This document shows, piece after piece, positions 6,301 to 13,564 of a DNA stretch of 13,669 nucleotides (position 1 is its first letter; every line of letters begins with the position of its first letter). This DNA is from Gemmataceae bacterium (GTDB lineage Bacteria > Planctomycetota > Planctomycetia > Gemmatales > Gemmataceae). The DNA is taken from positions 1-13,669 of the forward strand of contig JADLBT010000445.1 of assembly GCA_020847555.1 (NCBI GenBank), written 5' to 3'. A program made the position numbers and the translations under genes. The notes beneath the pieces were generated by a model, which saw only the letters and a list, made by a program, of their open reading frames with translations, was not told the origin of the DNA and ran no database searches.

Positions 6301-7637
6301 GCCTTCAGCTTTGCCGGCAGGAGATCGAGCACGTCCTGCACGCGCTCGAGGGGCGGTTCGTCCCGCCGGGGCCGAGCGGGGCGCCGACACGCGGCACCGC
6401 CGACGTCCTGCCGACCGGGCGCAACTTCTACTCGCTCGACATCCGCGCCATTCCCACCCCGACCGCCTGGCGCGTCGGCCGCGCCGCCGCCGACGCCCTG
6501 CTGCGCCGGCACGTCGAGCGTACCGGCGGCTACCCGGAGAGCGTTGTCCTGGTCGTCTGGGGCACGAGCAACATGCGCACTGGCGGGGATGACATCGCGG
6601 AGATCTTTGCCCTGCTTGGGGTGCGGCCGCGCTGGGACGACGCGAACCGCCGCGTGCTGGGCGTCGAGGCGATCCCGCTGCCGGAACTCGGCCGGCCGCG
6701 CATCGACGTGACGGTGCGCATCAGCGGGCTGTTCCGCGACGCCTTCCCGAACCTGGTCCGGCTGCTCAACGATGCCATCGCCCTCGTCGCCCGGCTGGAG
6801 GAGCCGCTCGATCACAACTTCGTCCGGGCCCACATTGCGCGCGATACCGCCCGCCTGGTCCGCGATCCGGCCGCGGGTTTGTCGGCGGACGAGGCGGCGC
6901 GCCGGGCCGGGCTGCGCGTGTTCGGCAGCAAGCCGGGGGCATACGGGGCCGGCCTGCTGCCGCTGATTGACGGCCGCAACTGGCAGACCGCCGACGACCT
7001 CGCCGAGGTCTACCTGACGTGGGGCAGCTACGCCTACACCGGCGCGGACGACGACGACGGACGTGAGGAGCGGGCTGCGTTCCGCCTTCGGCTGGCGCAA
7101 ACGGACATCGTCGCCCAGAACCAGGACAACCGCGAGCACGACCTCTTCGACAGCGACGACTACTTCCAGTTCCACGGCGGAACGATCGCCGCCATCCGCG
7201 CCCTGACCGGGTCGGCGCCGGCCGCGTACCTCGGCGACACGAGCCGGCCCGACGCCGTGCGGGCGCGGACGCTGCACGAGGAGGCATGCCGCGTGTTCCG
7301 GGCGCGGGTGGTCAACCCGCGCTGGCTGGAGGGGGTGATGCGCCACGGATACAAAGGCGCGGTGGAGATGGCCGCCACGGTGGACTACCTCTTCGGCTAT
7401 GATGCCACTGCCGAGGTGATTGACGACTGGATGTACGAGCAGCTGACGCAGGCGTATCTCCTCGACGCGCGTGTCAGCGAATTCCTGCGCCGCGCCAACC
7501 CGTGGGCGGAGCGGGCGATGGTCGAGCGACTGCTGGAGGCGGCGGAGCGCGGTCTGTGGGAGCAGCCCGACCCGGAAACGCTGCGGCGGCTCCACGCACT
7601 CTATCGAGACAACGACGCCTGGCTGGAGGGGCGCTGA
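3375..7637 (+). CDS. cobN: Cobaltochelatase subunit CobN with N-terminal [2Fe-2S] ferredoxin-like domain
   Basis: A 1420-residue CobN, the large subunit that inserts cobalt into hydrogenobyrinate a,c-diamide in the aerobic cobalamin pathway, acting in the cytoplasm with AAA+ partners (CobS/CobT or ChlI/ChlD-like). CobN/BchH-family features include H-L-G-K-H-G-N-L-E-W-L-P-G-K-G at 698-712, I-N-N-P-G-E-G-T-Q-A-K-R-R, L-P-T-G-R-N-F-Y-S-L-D from 1012, and R-I-S-G-L-F-R-D-A-F-P from 1115. Usual CobN proteins are about 1250-1300 residues. The excess comes from two places: residues 25-90 form a thioredoxin-like ferredoxin domain (C32-x2-CCC, then S-G-C72-L-G-P-C76), and residues 394-426 are translated palindromic repeat. 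The ATG at 3375 is chosen because the longer frame from 3285 covers a dispersed palindrome; no clear Shine-Dalgarno is seen. No chelatase partner or other cob gene is in the window. Confidence 0.93.
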   Translation: MHYLGPLPDLPLPHTGQRLRTRRRPVAQIVLCQGCCCGQTAHGLPAVPLDWLKPLWKAEKLNKIVQLTVSGCLGPCDLPNVCCVNTADEQTWYGRLTTREDYAVLVAWARRCRDHGTLLPLPSELAHLRFSPWPGEDEAGPFAPIAQEPADIVLLTAADTEVLTWSAAIARLPDGFPTVRALNLDRLRDRRARDAYLDDVLQESRVVVLRALGGLGYWREQLEEIHLLARAHDLALCVLPGDAAPDAELAALGTVPLSVADRVLHYCCEGGLDNATALLRFLGDTFLGTAFGSDPPRPLPEAGVYHPDHPDVHDLAAWRAHCRRPDRPTAGLAFYRAHWVTGNLAGVDALVHALEERGLNVLAAFGPQLGAILPLVAGEIDVLLATTSVSAGGSPHPRPLSHEGRGEQALLPPRPRGERGAGGVRGLAALDVPVLQAIFCSSSENVWAANLAGLAPRDVAMNVALPEFDGRIITTAVSFKNTLAHDTALQTEVVRYQPRPDRVAHVAALASNWARLRYTPPAERRVAILLANYPSKNARVGNAVGLDTPASLHALLAALRAAGYDTGLSLPADGQALIEAVIAASVQDPEFATAAAHTQSSGWVGEAQFRAWCDGIPVDARAGMARWGGPEASPLFHAGGFPVPGLRFGNVFVGIQPARGYDQDPVAVYHSPDLAPPPFYFAFYRWLRDVFGAHAVIHLGKHGNLEWLPGKGSALSASCYPEVVLGELPNIYPYIINNPGEGTQAKRRTAAVIVDHLIPPMTQAGTYGALRRLEYLLDEYYTVQALDPVKGPLLLEEIGRLVEDQHVYRDLDCAAPAPEELPDFLRRLDGYLCEIKEAQIRDGLHILGRLPEGEQLVDLLLALVRLDNGRVPGLPRALASDLGQDHEALTADLAAPAPASLDRLHAALAVLPSAPAGTPRTCGDVTEALNALARHLVRDCGEGQDTFAARLAEATGSPLEQSRLTLTYLRETVWPRLQLCRQEIEHVLHALEGRFVPPGPSGAPTRGTADVLPTGRNFYSLDIRAIPTPTAWRVGRAAADALLRRHVERTGGYPESVVLVVWGTSNMRTGGDDIAEIFALLGVRPRWDDANRRVLGVEAIPLPELGRPRIDVTVRISGLFRDAFPNLVRLLNDAIALVARLEEPLDHNFVRAHIARDTARLVRDPAAGLSADEAARRAGLRVFGSKPGAYGAGLLPLIDGRNWQTADDLAEVYLTWGSYAYTGADDDDGREERAAFRLRLAQTDIVAQNQDNREHDLFDSDDYFQFHGGTIAAIRALTGSAPAAYLGDTSRPDAVRARTLHEEACRVFRARVVNPRWLEGVMRHGYKGAVEMAATVDYLFGYDATAEVIDDWMYEQLTQAYLLDARVSEFLRRANPWAERAMVERLLEAAERGLWEQPDPETLRRLHALYRDNDAWLEGR
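4554..4652. repeat. Palindromic repeat inserted in frame in cobN
   Basis: These 99 bases form nested inverted repeats. The outer arms TCCCCTCACCCCC and GGGGGTGCGGGGA frame two inner hairpins of the form CCCCTCTCCCACG...GGGGAGAGGGG and CCCCTCGCCCACG...GGGGAGAGGGG. The length is exactly 33 codons and there is no stop in the cobN frame, so it is read as S-P-H-P-R-P-L-S-H-E-G-R-G-E-Q..., a low-complexity stretch unlike CobN. Removing it joins S-A-G-G directly to L-A-A-L-D-V-P-V-L-Q-A-I, the expected continuous family sequence. No target-site duplication is obvious. The element shares its CCCC-T-CCCC/GGGGAGGGG character with 7651-7707. Confidence 0.75.
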
Positions 7638-7650
7638 ACGGTGGGGGCGA

Positions 7651-7707
7651 AAACTTCTCCCCCCGGCCCCCTCCCCTGCGAGGGGAGGGGGCCGGGGGGA
7701 GAGGTTT
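7651..7707. repeat. Long perfect hairpin between cobN and the adaptor gene
   Basis: Bases 7657-7677 are the exact reverse complement of 7681-7701 (21 bp) around a 3-base loop, GCG. Pairing continues outward to 7651/7707 with one G-T pair and ends in AAA/TTT. It lies in the 95-base gap between the cobN stop and the next start. The composition matches the element inside cobN. It could stop transcription, since a short TTT follows the right arm, or stabilise mRNA ends, but as a dispersed repeat it may have no dedicated role. Confidence 0.7.
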
Positions 7708-7732
7708 CGGCCCCAAAGCTGGAGACATTTCC

Positions 7733-9100
7733 ATGCGAACACGTTCCTGGATCCTCCTGCTGACCGCGGCCGCGCTCGCGGCTGGCTGCACCAACAGCCC
7801 GCTGGCCGCGCCCCCGAAGGCCACCCCGAAGCAGGCGATCGTCTCCGTCGTCAAACCGGAGCGGAAATCGCTGCGGCGTACCGTCGAGCAGCCGGGCACC
7901 GTCCGCGCCTACGAGGAGACGCCGATTTTCGCGCGCCTGGCCGGGTTCGTTCAGAAGGTCCACGTCGATATCGGGGACCAGGTCCGCGGGCCGAAGTACG
8001 ACGCGAAGGGCAACGAGGTCGAACCGGGCCAGCTGCTCGCCGAGGTCGCCATCCCGGAGATGATCGAGGAGGCGCGGCAAAAGGAAGCACTGGTTCGGCA
8101 GGCCGAGGTCGAGGTGGAGCAGGCGAAGAAGACCCTGCTGACCGCGGAGGCGAATATCCTGACCGCGACCGCGCTGGTGCGCGAGGCGGAGGCTGGGCTG
8201 GAGAAGGCGCAGGGAAACCATGACCGCTGGAAGTCGGAGTCGGAACGCTTCGCCCGCCTGTTCGCCCAGCGAGTGGTGGACGAGCAGGCGCGCGACGAGA
8301 CGCTCAACCAGTTCCGGTCCGCCGCGGCGGCTCGCAAGGAGGCGAAGGCCCGCATCGCCTCCGCCCAGGCGGGCGAGACGAAGAGCAGGGCCGGGCGCGA
8401 CAAGGCCGAGGTGGACGTGCGCGTCGCCGACGCCCGGCTGCAGGTGGTCCGGGCCGAGTCCGCCCGGTTGCAGGCCCTCCTCCGGTACACGAAGCTCCGC
8501 GCCCCCTACGACGGGGTGATCACGCGCCGCCGCATCGACACCGGCCATTTCCTCCAGCCGGCGGGGAACAACCGGCCCGAGGACGCGGTCTTCGTCGTCG
8601 TCCGGCTCGACAAGGTGCGGGTGTTCGTCGAGGTGCCGGAGACGGACGCGCCCCTGGTGAAGGACGGGGCCGAGGCGAAGGTCGCCATCCAGGCGCTGAA
8701 GCGGGGGGAGTTTTCCGGCAAGGTGTCGCGCACGTCGTGGGCGCTGGAGCCCGGGGCGCGCACGCTGCGGACCGAGATCGACCTGCCAAACGAGGAGCGC
8801 CGCCTGCGCCCGGGGATGTATGCCTACGCCCGCATTTTCGCCCGGTTGCCCGAAGGGTGGGTGTTGCCGACGGCCGCGCTGGCGAAGCAGGGCGACACGG
8901 TCGTGTGTTTCCAGCTCGTCAACGGCAAGGCGGTGCGGACGCCGGTACAGACCGGCCGCAGCGACGGCGACTCTATCGAGGTGTTGAAGAAGCAGCGGCC
9001 GGGCTCCTCTGTCTGGACGGACTGGACAGGGGAGGAGGAGGTCGCGGCCAGCCAGGTCGCCAACCTGACCGACGGCCAGCCGGTGCGCGCGGCACGCTGA
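7733..9100 (+). CDS. Efflux periplasmic adaptor lipoprotein (HlyD/RND membrane-fusion type)
   Basis: A 455-residue periplasmic adaptor that would link an inner-membrane pump to an outer-membrane channel. Residues 1-18 are a lipoprotein signal, M-R-T-R-S-W-I-L-L-L-T-A-A-A-L-A-A-G, with the lipidated cysteine at C19. The first lipoyl half has A-R-L-A-G-F-V-Q-K-V-H-V-D-I-G-D-Q-V, then an insert R-G-P-K-Y-D-A-K-G-N-E-V before P-G-Q-L-L-A-E-V. Residues ~105-240 are a long Ala/Glu/Lys-rich coiled-coil hairpin. The second lipoyl half is L-R-Y-T-K-L-R-A-P-Y-D-G-V-I-T from 250, followed by beta-barrel and membrane-proximal domains with L-R-P-G-M-Y-A-Y-A. GGAGA seven bases upstream supports ATG 7733; the frame stays open back to 7502 inside cobN but is not coding there. 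No pump permease or TolC-like gene lies next to it, so the substrate is unknown. Confidence 0.9.
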   Translation: MRTRSWILLLTAAALAAGCTNSPLAAPPKATPKQAIVSVVKPERKSLRRTVEQPGTVRAYEETPIFARLAGFVQKVHVDIGDQVRGPKYDAKGNEVEPGQLLAEVAIPEMIEEARQKEALVRQAEVEVEQAKKTLLTAEANILTATALVREAEAGLEKAQGNHDRWKSESERFARLFAQRVVDEQARDETLNQFRSAAAARKEAKARIASAQAGETKSRAGRDKAEVDVRVADARLQVVRAESARLQALLRYTKLRAPYDGVITRRRIDTGHFLQPAGNNRPEDAVFVVVRLDKVRVFVEVPETDAPLVKDGAEAKVAIQALKRGEFSGKVSRTSWALEPGARTLRTEIDLPNEERRLRPGMYAYARIFARLPEGWVLPTAALAKQGDTVVCFQLVNGKAVRTPVQTGRSDGDSIEVLKKQRPGSSVWTDWTGEEEVAASQVANLTDGQPVRAAR

Positions 9101-9165
9101 CCGCCGGGGGGAGCGGTTGAGCGCTCACACCGAGGCGAACCTCCGAACCCTCGGGGGAGGCTCCC

Positions 9166-9221
9166 GGCCGCCGGAAGAAAGTGGGGGCGGAAACGCTTCC
9201 GCCCCCTTCGATCCGGCGGCC
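9166..9221. terminator. Bidirectional terminator-like hairpin between convergent genes
   Basis: GGGGGCGGAA (9183-9192) pairs perfectly with TTCCGCCCCC (9197-9206) around ACGC. A second 10-bp stem encloses it: GGCCGCCGGA (9166-9175) with TCCGGCGGCC (9212-9221). It lies between the adaptor gene (stop 9100) and the convergent minus-strand gene (stop 9243). On the minus strand the inner stem is followed by ACTTTCTT, a fair T-rich tail; on the plus strand only TTCG follows. Confidence 0.5.
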
Positions 9222-9242
9222 AGGTTGATGCCGGACCGAACG

Positions 9243-9677
9243 TCACCCAGTGATCCAGGTCGTAACGAGTTCCACCAGCTGACGCGGGTTGGCGTACTCG
9301 CCCAGGCCGGCGTACTCCAGCGCGTACAGCACGCCGACCGTGTCGAGCGCCCCGAGGACGTAGGGGAGCTTGCGGCCCTTCCATCCGCGGACCCGTTCAA
9401 GCAGCCGGCCGACGCCCTCGGCCCGCAGCTGCCACTTGCAGTGGGCGGCCTCCAGCGACTCCTTCTTCTGCGCCAGGATGGCGAGCTGGTAGGTGCGCTT
9501 GGCGCTCTGGTACGGGTCCGACCGGCTGCTGTTGCCCTCCTTCGGCGGCCCGTGGAGGAGGGTGTTGGCCTCCTTGAGAACCTTCGTGTACCGCTTCTCC
9601 AGAGCGGTGGCGCGACGGCGGATCAGGAAGCTGGCCCCCCCGAGGAGGACGAGCAGCGACGCATACATGACAACCAT
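9243..9677 (-). CDS. Membrane-anchored protein of unknown function
   Basis: A 144-residue protein I do not recognise. Residues 2-19 (V-V-M-Y-A-S-L-L-V-L-L-G-G-A-S-F-L-I) form one transmembrane helix followed by R-R-R, which predicts a cytoplasmic C-terminal part. Residues 23-90 are charged and helix-prone, with coiled-coil-like A-L-E-K-R-Y-T-K-V-L-K-E-A-N and A-I-L-A-Q-K-K-E-S-L-E-A-A. The end contains a milder hydrophobic stretch, Y-V-L-G-A-L-D-T-V-G-V-L-Y-A-L. GGGAGG lies 4 bases before ATG 9677, which is a little tight; an ATG at 9668 is the alternative. An overlapping plus-strand frame is open across this region, but it is Arg/Pro/Val-rich with no domain and looks like a shadow, while this frame has a ribosome site and a clean membrane anchor. 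It is convergent with the adaptor gene and shows no clear functional link. Confidence 0.65.
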   Translation of the reverse strand: MVVMYASLLVLLGGASFLIRRRATALEKRYTKVLKEANTLLHGPPKEGNSSRSDPYQSAKRTYQLAILAQKKESLEAAHCKWQLRAEGVGRLLERVRGWKGRKLPYVLGALDTVGVLYALEYAGLGEYANPRQLVELVTTWITG

Positions 9678-9879
9678 GATTCCTCCCGAGTAATGGGGTG
9701 TGGTAAGGCCCTGGCCAGCCTTGATGCCTTCGGATTGCGGGCGCGACAGGGAGTGAGAGATGTGCTGCAGTCACGCGCTTTTCACTCACTGGATGCTGAT
9801 CTAGACGCCCGCGCCGACCCGCAGGTTCGCGCTTCCGGTTCGGGTCGGGCTGTAGAATGTCAGAGGGAGAGAACTTTCC

Positions 9880-9954
9880 GCAAAGCCCACGGGTGGCGTC
9901 GCGTGGGCGGAGTGCTGGCGACTTGCCCCACGGGACGCCACCCGTGGGCTTTGC
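9880..9954. repeat. Large GCCCACGGG-family inverted repeat upstream of the metallopeptidase
   Basis: Bases 9880-9900 are the exact reverse complement of 9934-9954 (21 bp). After one mismatch, CGTGGG (9902-9907) pairs with CCCACG (9927-9932), leaving a loop of about 19 bases. The arms contain AGCCCACGGGTGGCGTC, the extended form of the repeat at 3297-3321 and 10741-10766. It sits in the 357-base divergent gap 9678-10034. Elsewhere in that gap I see only a TAGAAT at 9853-9858 that could be a -10 for the downstream gene, without a good -35. Confidence 0.7.
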
Positions 9955-10034
9955 AGGTGAATCCAAACGGAGCGATCGGCTATCTAACCAGATGGCCGGC
10001 GAACTCCGCCGGCGGAGAGGGAGGCTGTACCAAT

Positions 10035-10733
10035 ATGATGTGGTTTGATCCCGTTTATTTGCTGTTTCTCGCACCTGGCATCCTGCTGGCCATGTGGGCG
10101 CAGTTCCGGGTGTCGAGCGCCTATAACGAGGCCAGCCGGATTCCGGGGCGGCGCGGCTTCAGCGGGGCCGAGGCGGCTGACGCAATGCTGCGCGCCGAGG
10201 GCGTGTCCGGGGTACACATCGAGCCGACGGAAGGGGTTCTGACGGATCACTACGTTCCGGGCGAACACGTGCTGCGCCTCAGCCGCGACAACTACACCGG
10301 CCGGTCGCTGGCGGCCCTGGGCGTGGCGGCGCACGAGGCCGGCCACGCGCTCCAGGACGCGACGCGCTACCCGCTGCTAGCGATCCGCAACACCCTGGTG
10401 CCGCTGGCGAACTTCGGCAGCAGTGCGGCGTGGCTCATCATCCTGGCGGGGTTCCTGCTGCAGATCATGGGCCTGATCATCGTCGGCTGCGTGGCGTTCT
10501 CGGCGGTGGTGCTGTTCCAGCTCGTCAACCTGCCGGTCGAGTTCGACGCGAGCCGGCGCGCCCGGGTGGCGCTGGTCACGCACGGCCTGATCGCGCCGGA
10601 GGAGGAGCCGGAGGTGGCGAAGGTGCTGAACGCCGCCGCCCTGACATACGTCGCGGCGACCCTGACGAGCATTCTGACCTTGCTGTACTTCCTGTACCGC
10701 GCCGGCCTGCTCGGCGGACGGAGCAACAACTGA
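10035..10733 (+). CDS. Membrane zinc metallopeptidase, YugP-like (Zn_peptidase_2 family)
   Basis: A 232-residue integral membrane protease of the YugP-type family. An N-terminal helix (about residues 7-22, V-Y-L-L-F-L-A-P-G-I-L-L-A-M-W-A) is followed by a soluble part with H-Y-V-P-G-E-H-V-L-R-L-S. The catalytic motif is A-A-H100-E101-A-G-H104-A-L-Q; the two histidines should bind zinc and Glu act as base. Two more hydrophobic segments (about 118-140 and 143-165) lead into N-L-P-V-E-F-D-A-S-R-R-A, whose Glu169 is the probable third ligand, and a last helix at 205-221. Length is typical for the family. GGGAGG lies 10 bases before ATG 10035; the next codon is also ATG. The frame is open far upstream to 9117, but that part overlaps the opposite-strand gene and a long palindrome and is not family-like. 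The substrate is unknown. Confidence 0.88.
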   Translation: MMWFDPVYLLFLAPGILLAMWAQFRVSSAYNEASRIPGRRGFSGAEAADAMLRAEGVSGVHIEPTEGVLTDHYVPGEHVLRLSRDNYTGRSLAALGVAAHEAGHALQDATRYPLLAIRNTLVPLANFGSSAAWLIILAGFLLQIMGLIIVGCVAFSAVVLFQLVNLPVEFDASRRARVALVTHGLIAPEEEPEVAKVLNAAALTYVAATLTSILTLLYFLYRAGLLGGRSNN

Positions 10734-10740
10734 CGTGCGC

Positions 10741-10766
10741 AGCCCACGGGGCGCCACCCGTGGGCT
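10741..10766. repeat. GCCCACGGG palindrome between convergent genes
   Basis: AGCCCACGGG (10741-10750) pairs exactly with CCCGTGGGCT (10757-10766) around GCGCCA, starting 8 bases after the metallopeptidase stop and ending 24 bases before the tadA stop. A short TTGAA follows. This is the shortest perfect copy of the family in the window, and its position suggests it may also serve as a shared terminator. Confidence 0.6.
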
Positions 10767-10790
10767 TTGAATGCCCCCTTGCCCCCTCCG

Positions 10791-11300
10791 TCAGCCCTTG
10801 CCGCGGCGCCGCTTCGCCGCGAAGAAGTCGGTCAGGACCGCGGCGCACTGGTCGGCGAGCACTCCCGAGATGACCTGAGCGCGGTGGTTCAGGCGCGGGT
10901 CACTGCAAATCTGATAGAGCGTATGGCAGGCGCCCGCCTTCGGGTCGGCCGTCCCGTACACGACCAGCGGCAGACGCGCGAGCACGATCGCCCCGGCGCA
11001 CATCGGGCACGGCTCCAGGGTGCAGTAGAGGACGCAGTTCTCCAGCCGCCACGAACCCAGCGCCTGGGCCGCCTGGGTGATCGCGATCATCTCCGCGTGG
11101 GCGGTCGGATCCTTCAGCACCTCGCGCTGGTTGTGCGCCCGGGCGATGACGCCCTGTTTCAGCGACACGATCGCCGCCCCGACGGGCACCTCGTCCCTGT
11201 CCGCGGCGAGGGCTGCTTCTTCCAGGGCCATCTCCATGTGGTGGACGTGGAACGGGTGGCGCGGGTCGGTCAGCGGGAGGTTGAAGGGGGAAAGGTCCAA
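10791..11300 (-). CDS. tadA: tRNA-specific adenosine(34) deaminase TadA
   Basis: A 169-residue zinc-dependent deaminase that converts adenosine 34 to inosine in the anticodon of tRNA-Arg(ACG), allowing it to read CGN codons. The zinc and catalytic motifs are complete: H68-A-E70-M-I-A-I (zinc ligand and proton-shuttling Glu) and T-L-E-P-C98-P-M-C101-A-G-A-I. The conserved V-P-V-G-A-A-I-V and H-N-Q-R-E are also present, as is the D-P-K-A-G-A loop. The start is TTG at 11300: GAGGAG lies 6 bases upstream, whereas the first ATG (11237) lacks a ribosome site and would remove part of the first helix. The protein has a short N-terminal extension (about 15 residues) relative to the core. A general guanine or cytosine deaminase of the same fold is possible but less likely given the motif set. 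Confidence 0.92.
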   Translation of the reverse strand: MDLSPFNLPLTDPRHPFHVHHMEMALEEAALAADRDEVPVGAAIVSLKQGVIARAHNQREVLKDPTAHAEMIAITQAAQALGSWRLENCVLYCTLEPCPMCAGAIVLARLPLVVYGTADPKAGACHTLYQICSDPRLNHRAQVISGVLADQCAAVLTDFFAAKRRRGKG

Positions 11301-11427
11301 CGCGGGCTCCTCGTGGGGTTGGCTTACCCCTTTCTACCGCGACCGCCGCGGCGCTGCAACCCGTCCCCGGGGCCGGCGGCAACGCCTGCTGCCGAAACCG
11401 GCCGTGGTTCCGAAGGCCAGCCTCTGC

Positions 11428-11507
11428 CATAATAGGGAGCAGGCTCCTGCGTCGCGTGGCGCTCGTCCCCATTTCCACGAGCGCGAGCGCGCCGGCGCCG
11501 TAGGAGG
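11428..11507 (+). promoter_or_regulatory. Possible promoter, leader hairpin and ribosome site of the histidine kinase gene
   Basis: CATAAT (11428-11433, five of six -10 matches) is the only AT-rich hexamer in the 215-base divergent gap 11301-11515; a -35 is not convincing. Downstream, GCGCTCGT (11459-11466) pairs perfectly with ACGAGCGC (11477-11484) across a 10-base loop, which would form a leader hairpin. AGGAGG at 11502-11507 lies 8 bases before GTG 11516 and decides that start. Confidence 0.4.
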
Positions 11508-11515
11508 CGACTGCC

Positions 11516-13564
11516 GTGGACACGCCGCACAACGCCCTGAATTGCTACGACAGCGCGGCTCTGAGCAAGGCGCTCTTTCAGGAGGTCGGCGACGGCCTGT
11601 TCCTGCTCGACCCGGACACCGACCAGCTCCTCGACGTGAATCCGGCTGCCGAGCGCCTCAGCGGACTGACGCGCGACCAGCTCCTGGCCCAGCCGGCCAC
11701 GTACTGGCTCCGGGCCGGGATGCGCGGGCACGGCAGCAACCAGCGCCTCCGCCGGGCCGCGTCCAACAGCGGCATCTTCCACTCCCAGGAAGGTTTCTTC
11801 CTCCGCGCCGCCGGCGGCACCTGGGTGCCCGTCAACGTGACCATCTCGCGCCTCCACCTCAAGCCGAAGACACTCGCCCTGATCACCGCCCGCGACATCC
11901 GCGCCCAGCGTCAGGCGCACGCCCAGCGGCAGGAGGCCGAGCGCGAGCTGCGCCGCGTCCTCGCGTCCATCCCCGACTGCCTCTGGAGCGCCGAGGCCGA
12001 CGCGGCCGGCCGGTGGGAGTACCGCTACTTCTCCCCCGTCGTGACGCGCCTCACCGGCCGGTCCCCGGACTCGTTTCTCGGCGGTCCGGAGCGGTGGCGC
12101 GCGGTCGTCCACTCGGACGATCGGCCGGTTTGGCTGGCGCTGCTGGCCCGGCTGCGCGGCGGCCAGGCCGGGCAGGAGGAATACCGGCTGGTGCGCGAGG
12201 ACGGGGAGGTGCGCTGGGTGCGGGACAGCGTCCTCGTCAGCCCCGGGGAGGGCGAGTCGCTCCGGCTCGACGGCGTGCTGACCGACGTCACCGAGGCTCG
12301 CCACGCGGCCGCCGAGCGCGACCGCTTCTTCGAGCTGTCGCTCGACCTGCTATGCGTGGCCGGGTTCGACGGGTGTTTCAAGCGGCTTAACCCGTCGTGG
12401 GAGCTGACGCTCGGGTGGGAGCGGGCCGAACTGCTCGACCGGCCGTACATCGACTTCGTCCACCCCGACGACCGGGAAGCGACGCTGGCCGAGGCGGCCG
12501 CCCTGGCCACCGGCAACCACCAGACGGTCCAGTTTGAGAACCGCTATCGGTGCCGCGACGGGTCGTACCGCTGGCTCCTGTGGAACGCCGCCCCGTTCCC
12601 CGAAGGGCGGCTGATCTACGCCACCGCGCGCGACATCACGCGCCGCCGGCAGCGCGAGGAGCAGCTGCGCCGGACCGCGGAGGAGCTGGAGCGAGCCGCC
12701 TCGTCCGAGCGCGAGGCCCACCGCGAACTCCGCGAGGCGCAGGCCCAGTTGGTGCAGGCGGAGAAGCTGGCGGCGCTGGGGCAGATGGTGGCCGGCGTGG
12801 CCCACGAGGTCAACAACCCGCTGGCGTTCGTGATCAACAACATCGAGGTGCTGCGCCGCGACGTCGGGGCGGTGCGCGCGGCTCTGCGCCTGTACCAGGA
12901 CGCGGAGGCGAAGGCCGCGGCCGGCGGCGCCGACCCGTTCCGACGCGTCCATGCGTTCGCCGAGGAGGTGGACCTCCCCTACACCGAGGGCAACCTCGAC
13001 CGGCTGCTGGCCCGGTCGGCCGATGGGTTGAGCCGTATCCGGCAAATCGTCAAGGATCTGCGCGACTTCGCCCGGCTCGACGAGAGCGATTTGAAGGAAG
13101 CGGACCTGAACGAGGGGGTGCGTTCGACCGTGAACATCGTCCGCGGACGGGCGGTGCGCAAAGGGGTGCGGCTGGAGGTGGACCTGGGGCCGCTGCCGCC
13201 GGTCCTGTGTTACCCGGCGAAGGTGAATCAGGTCGTCCTCAACTTGCTCGCCAACGCGATCGACGCCTGCCCGGACGGGGGGCGGGTGGAGGTGCGCACC
13301 CGGGCGGCGGTCAGCGGGGTGGAAGTCCACGTCCAGGATAACGGCCACGGCATCGACCCGGCGGTGCGGGCGAAGATCTTCGACCCATTCTTCACGACCA
13401 AGCCGCCAGGACAGGGGACCGGCCTGGGGCTGAGCATCAGCCACGGGATCGTGCAGGATCACGGCGGGACGATCGAGGTCGAGTCGGAGCGGGGGCGTGG
13501 GGCTCACTTCACTATCCGGCTCCCCCTGCGGCCGCCCGCCGCCGAGACGCGGCGCGGACCCTAG
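11516..13564 (+). CDS. Soluble sensor histidine kinase with three PAS domains
   Basis: A 682-residue cytoplasmic two-component sensor kinase with no signal peptide or membrane helix. PAS1 spans about 15-128 (ending A-R-D-I-R), PAS2 about 145-260 with a PAC-like end G-V-L-T-D-V-T-E, and PAS3 about 268-376 ([10 protein letters not shown], ending T-A-R-D-I-T). A coiled coil at 376-415 leads to the H-box [11 protein letters not shown]430-E-V-N-N-P-L-A-F-V, where H430 is the autophosphorylated residue. About 40 extra residues (450-490) separate the two dimerisation helices, as in one known kinase subgroup. The ATPase domain has the N-box L-N-L-L-A-N580-A-I-D, D608-[12 protein letters not shown] and G634-T-G-L-G-L. 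The start is GTG 11516, with AGGAGG 8 bases upstream. No response regulator is next to it here. The ligand or cofactor of the PAS domains is not evident. Confidence 0.93.
   Translation: MDTPHNALNCYDSAALSKALFQEVGDGLFLLDPDTDQLLDVNPAAERLSGLTRDQLLAQPATYWLRAGMRGHGSNQRLRRAASNSGIFHSQEGFFLRAAGGTWVPVNVTISRLHLKPKTLALITARDIRAQRQAHAQRQEAERELRRVLASIPDCLWSAEADAAGRWEYRYFSPVVTRLTGRSPDSFLGGPERWRAVVHSDDRPVWLALLARLRGGQAGQEEYRLVREDGEVRWVRDSVLVSPGEGESLRLDGVLTDVTEARHAAAERDRFFELSLDLLCVAGFDGCFKRLNPSWELTLGWERAELLDRPYIDFVHPDDREATLAEAAALATGNHQTVQFENRYRCRDGSYRWLLWNAAPFPEGRLIYATARDITRRRQREEQLRRTAEELERAASSEREAHRELREAQAQLVQAEKLAALGQMVAGVAHEVNNPLAFVINNIEVLRRDVGAVRAALRLYQDAEAKAAAGGADPFRRVHAFAEEVDLPYTEGNLDRLLARSADGLSRIRQIVKDLRDFARLDESDLKEADLNEGVRSTVNIVRGRAVRKGVRLEVDLGPLPPVLCYPAKVNQVVLNLLANAIDACPDGGRVEVRTRAAVSGVEVHVQDNGHGIDPAVRAKIFDPFFTTKPPGQGTGLGLSISHGIVQDHGGTIEVESERGRGAHFTIRLPLRPPAAETRRGP

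Noticed and set aside
5079..7742. Long minus-strand open frame (887 codons) opposite cobN
   Set aside because: It is the antisense shadow of a high-GC gene: composition is Arg/Gln/Val/Gly-rich with no motif, and the plus frame is clearly CobN.
9118..9127. TGAGCGCTCA perfect palindrome after the adaptor gene, possible operator
   Set aside because: An isolated 10-base palindrome just after a stop codon, not near a start or promoter; too little to support a binding site.
9117..10034. Upstream extension of the metallopeptidase reading frame, making a 538-residue protein
   Set aside because: The added part is antisense to a better-supported minus-strand gene, crosses a long inverted repeat and has no domain-like sequence; the family start and a ribosome site are at 10035.
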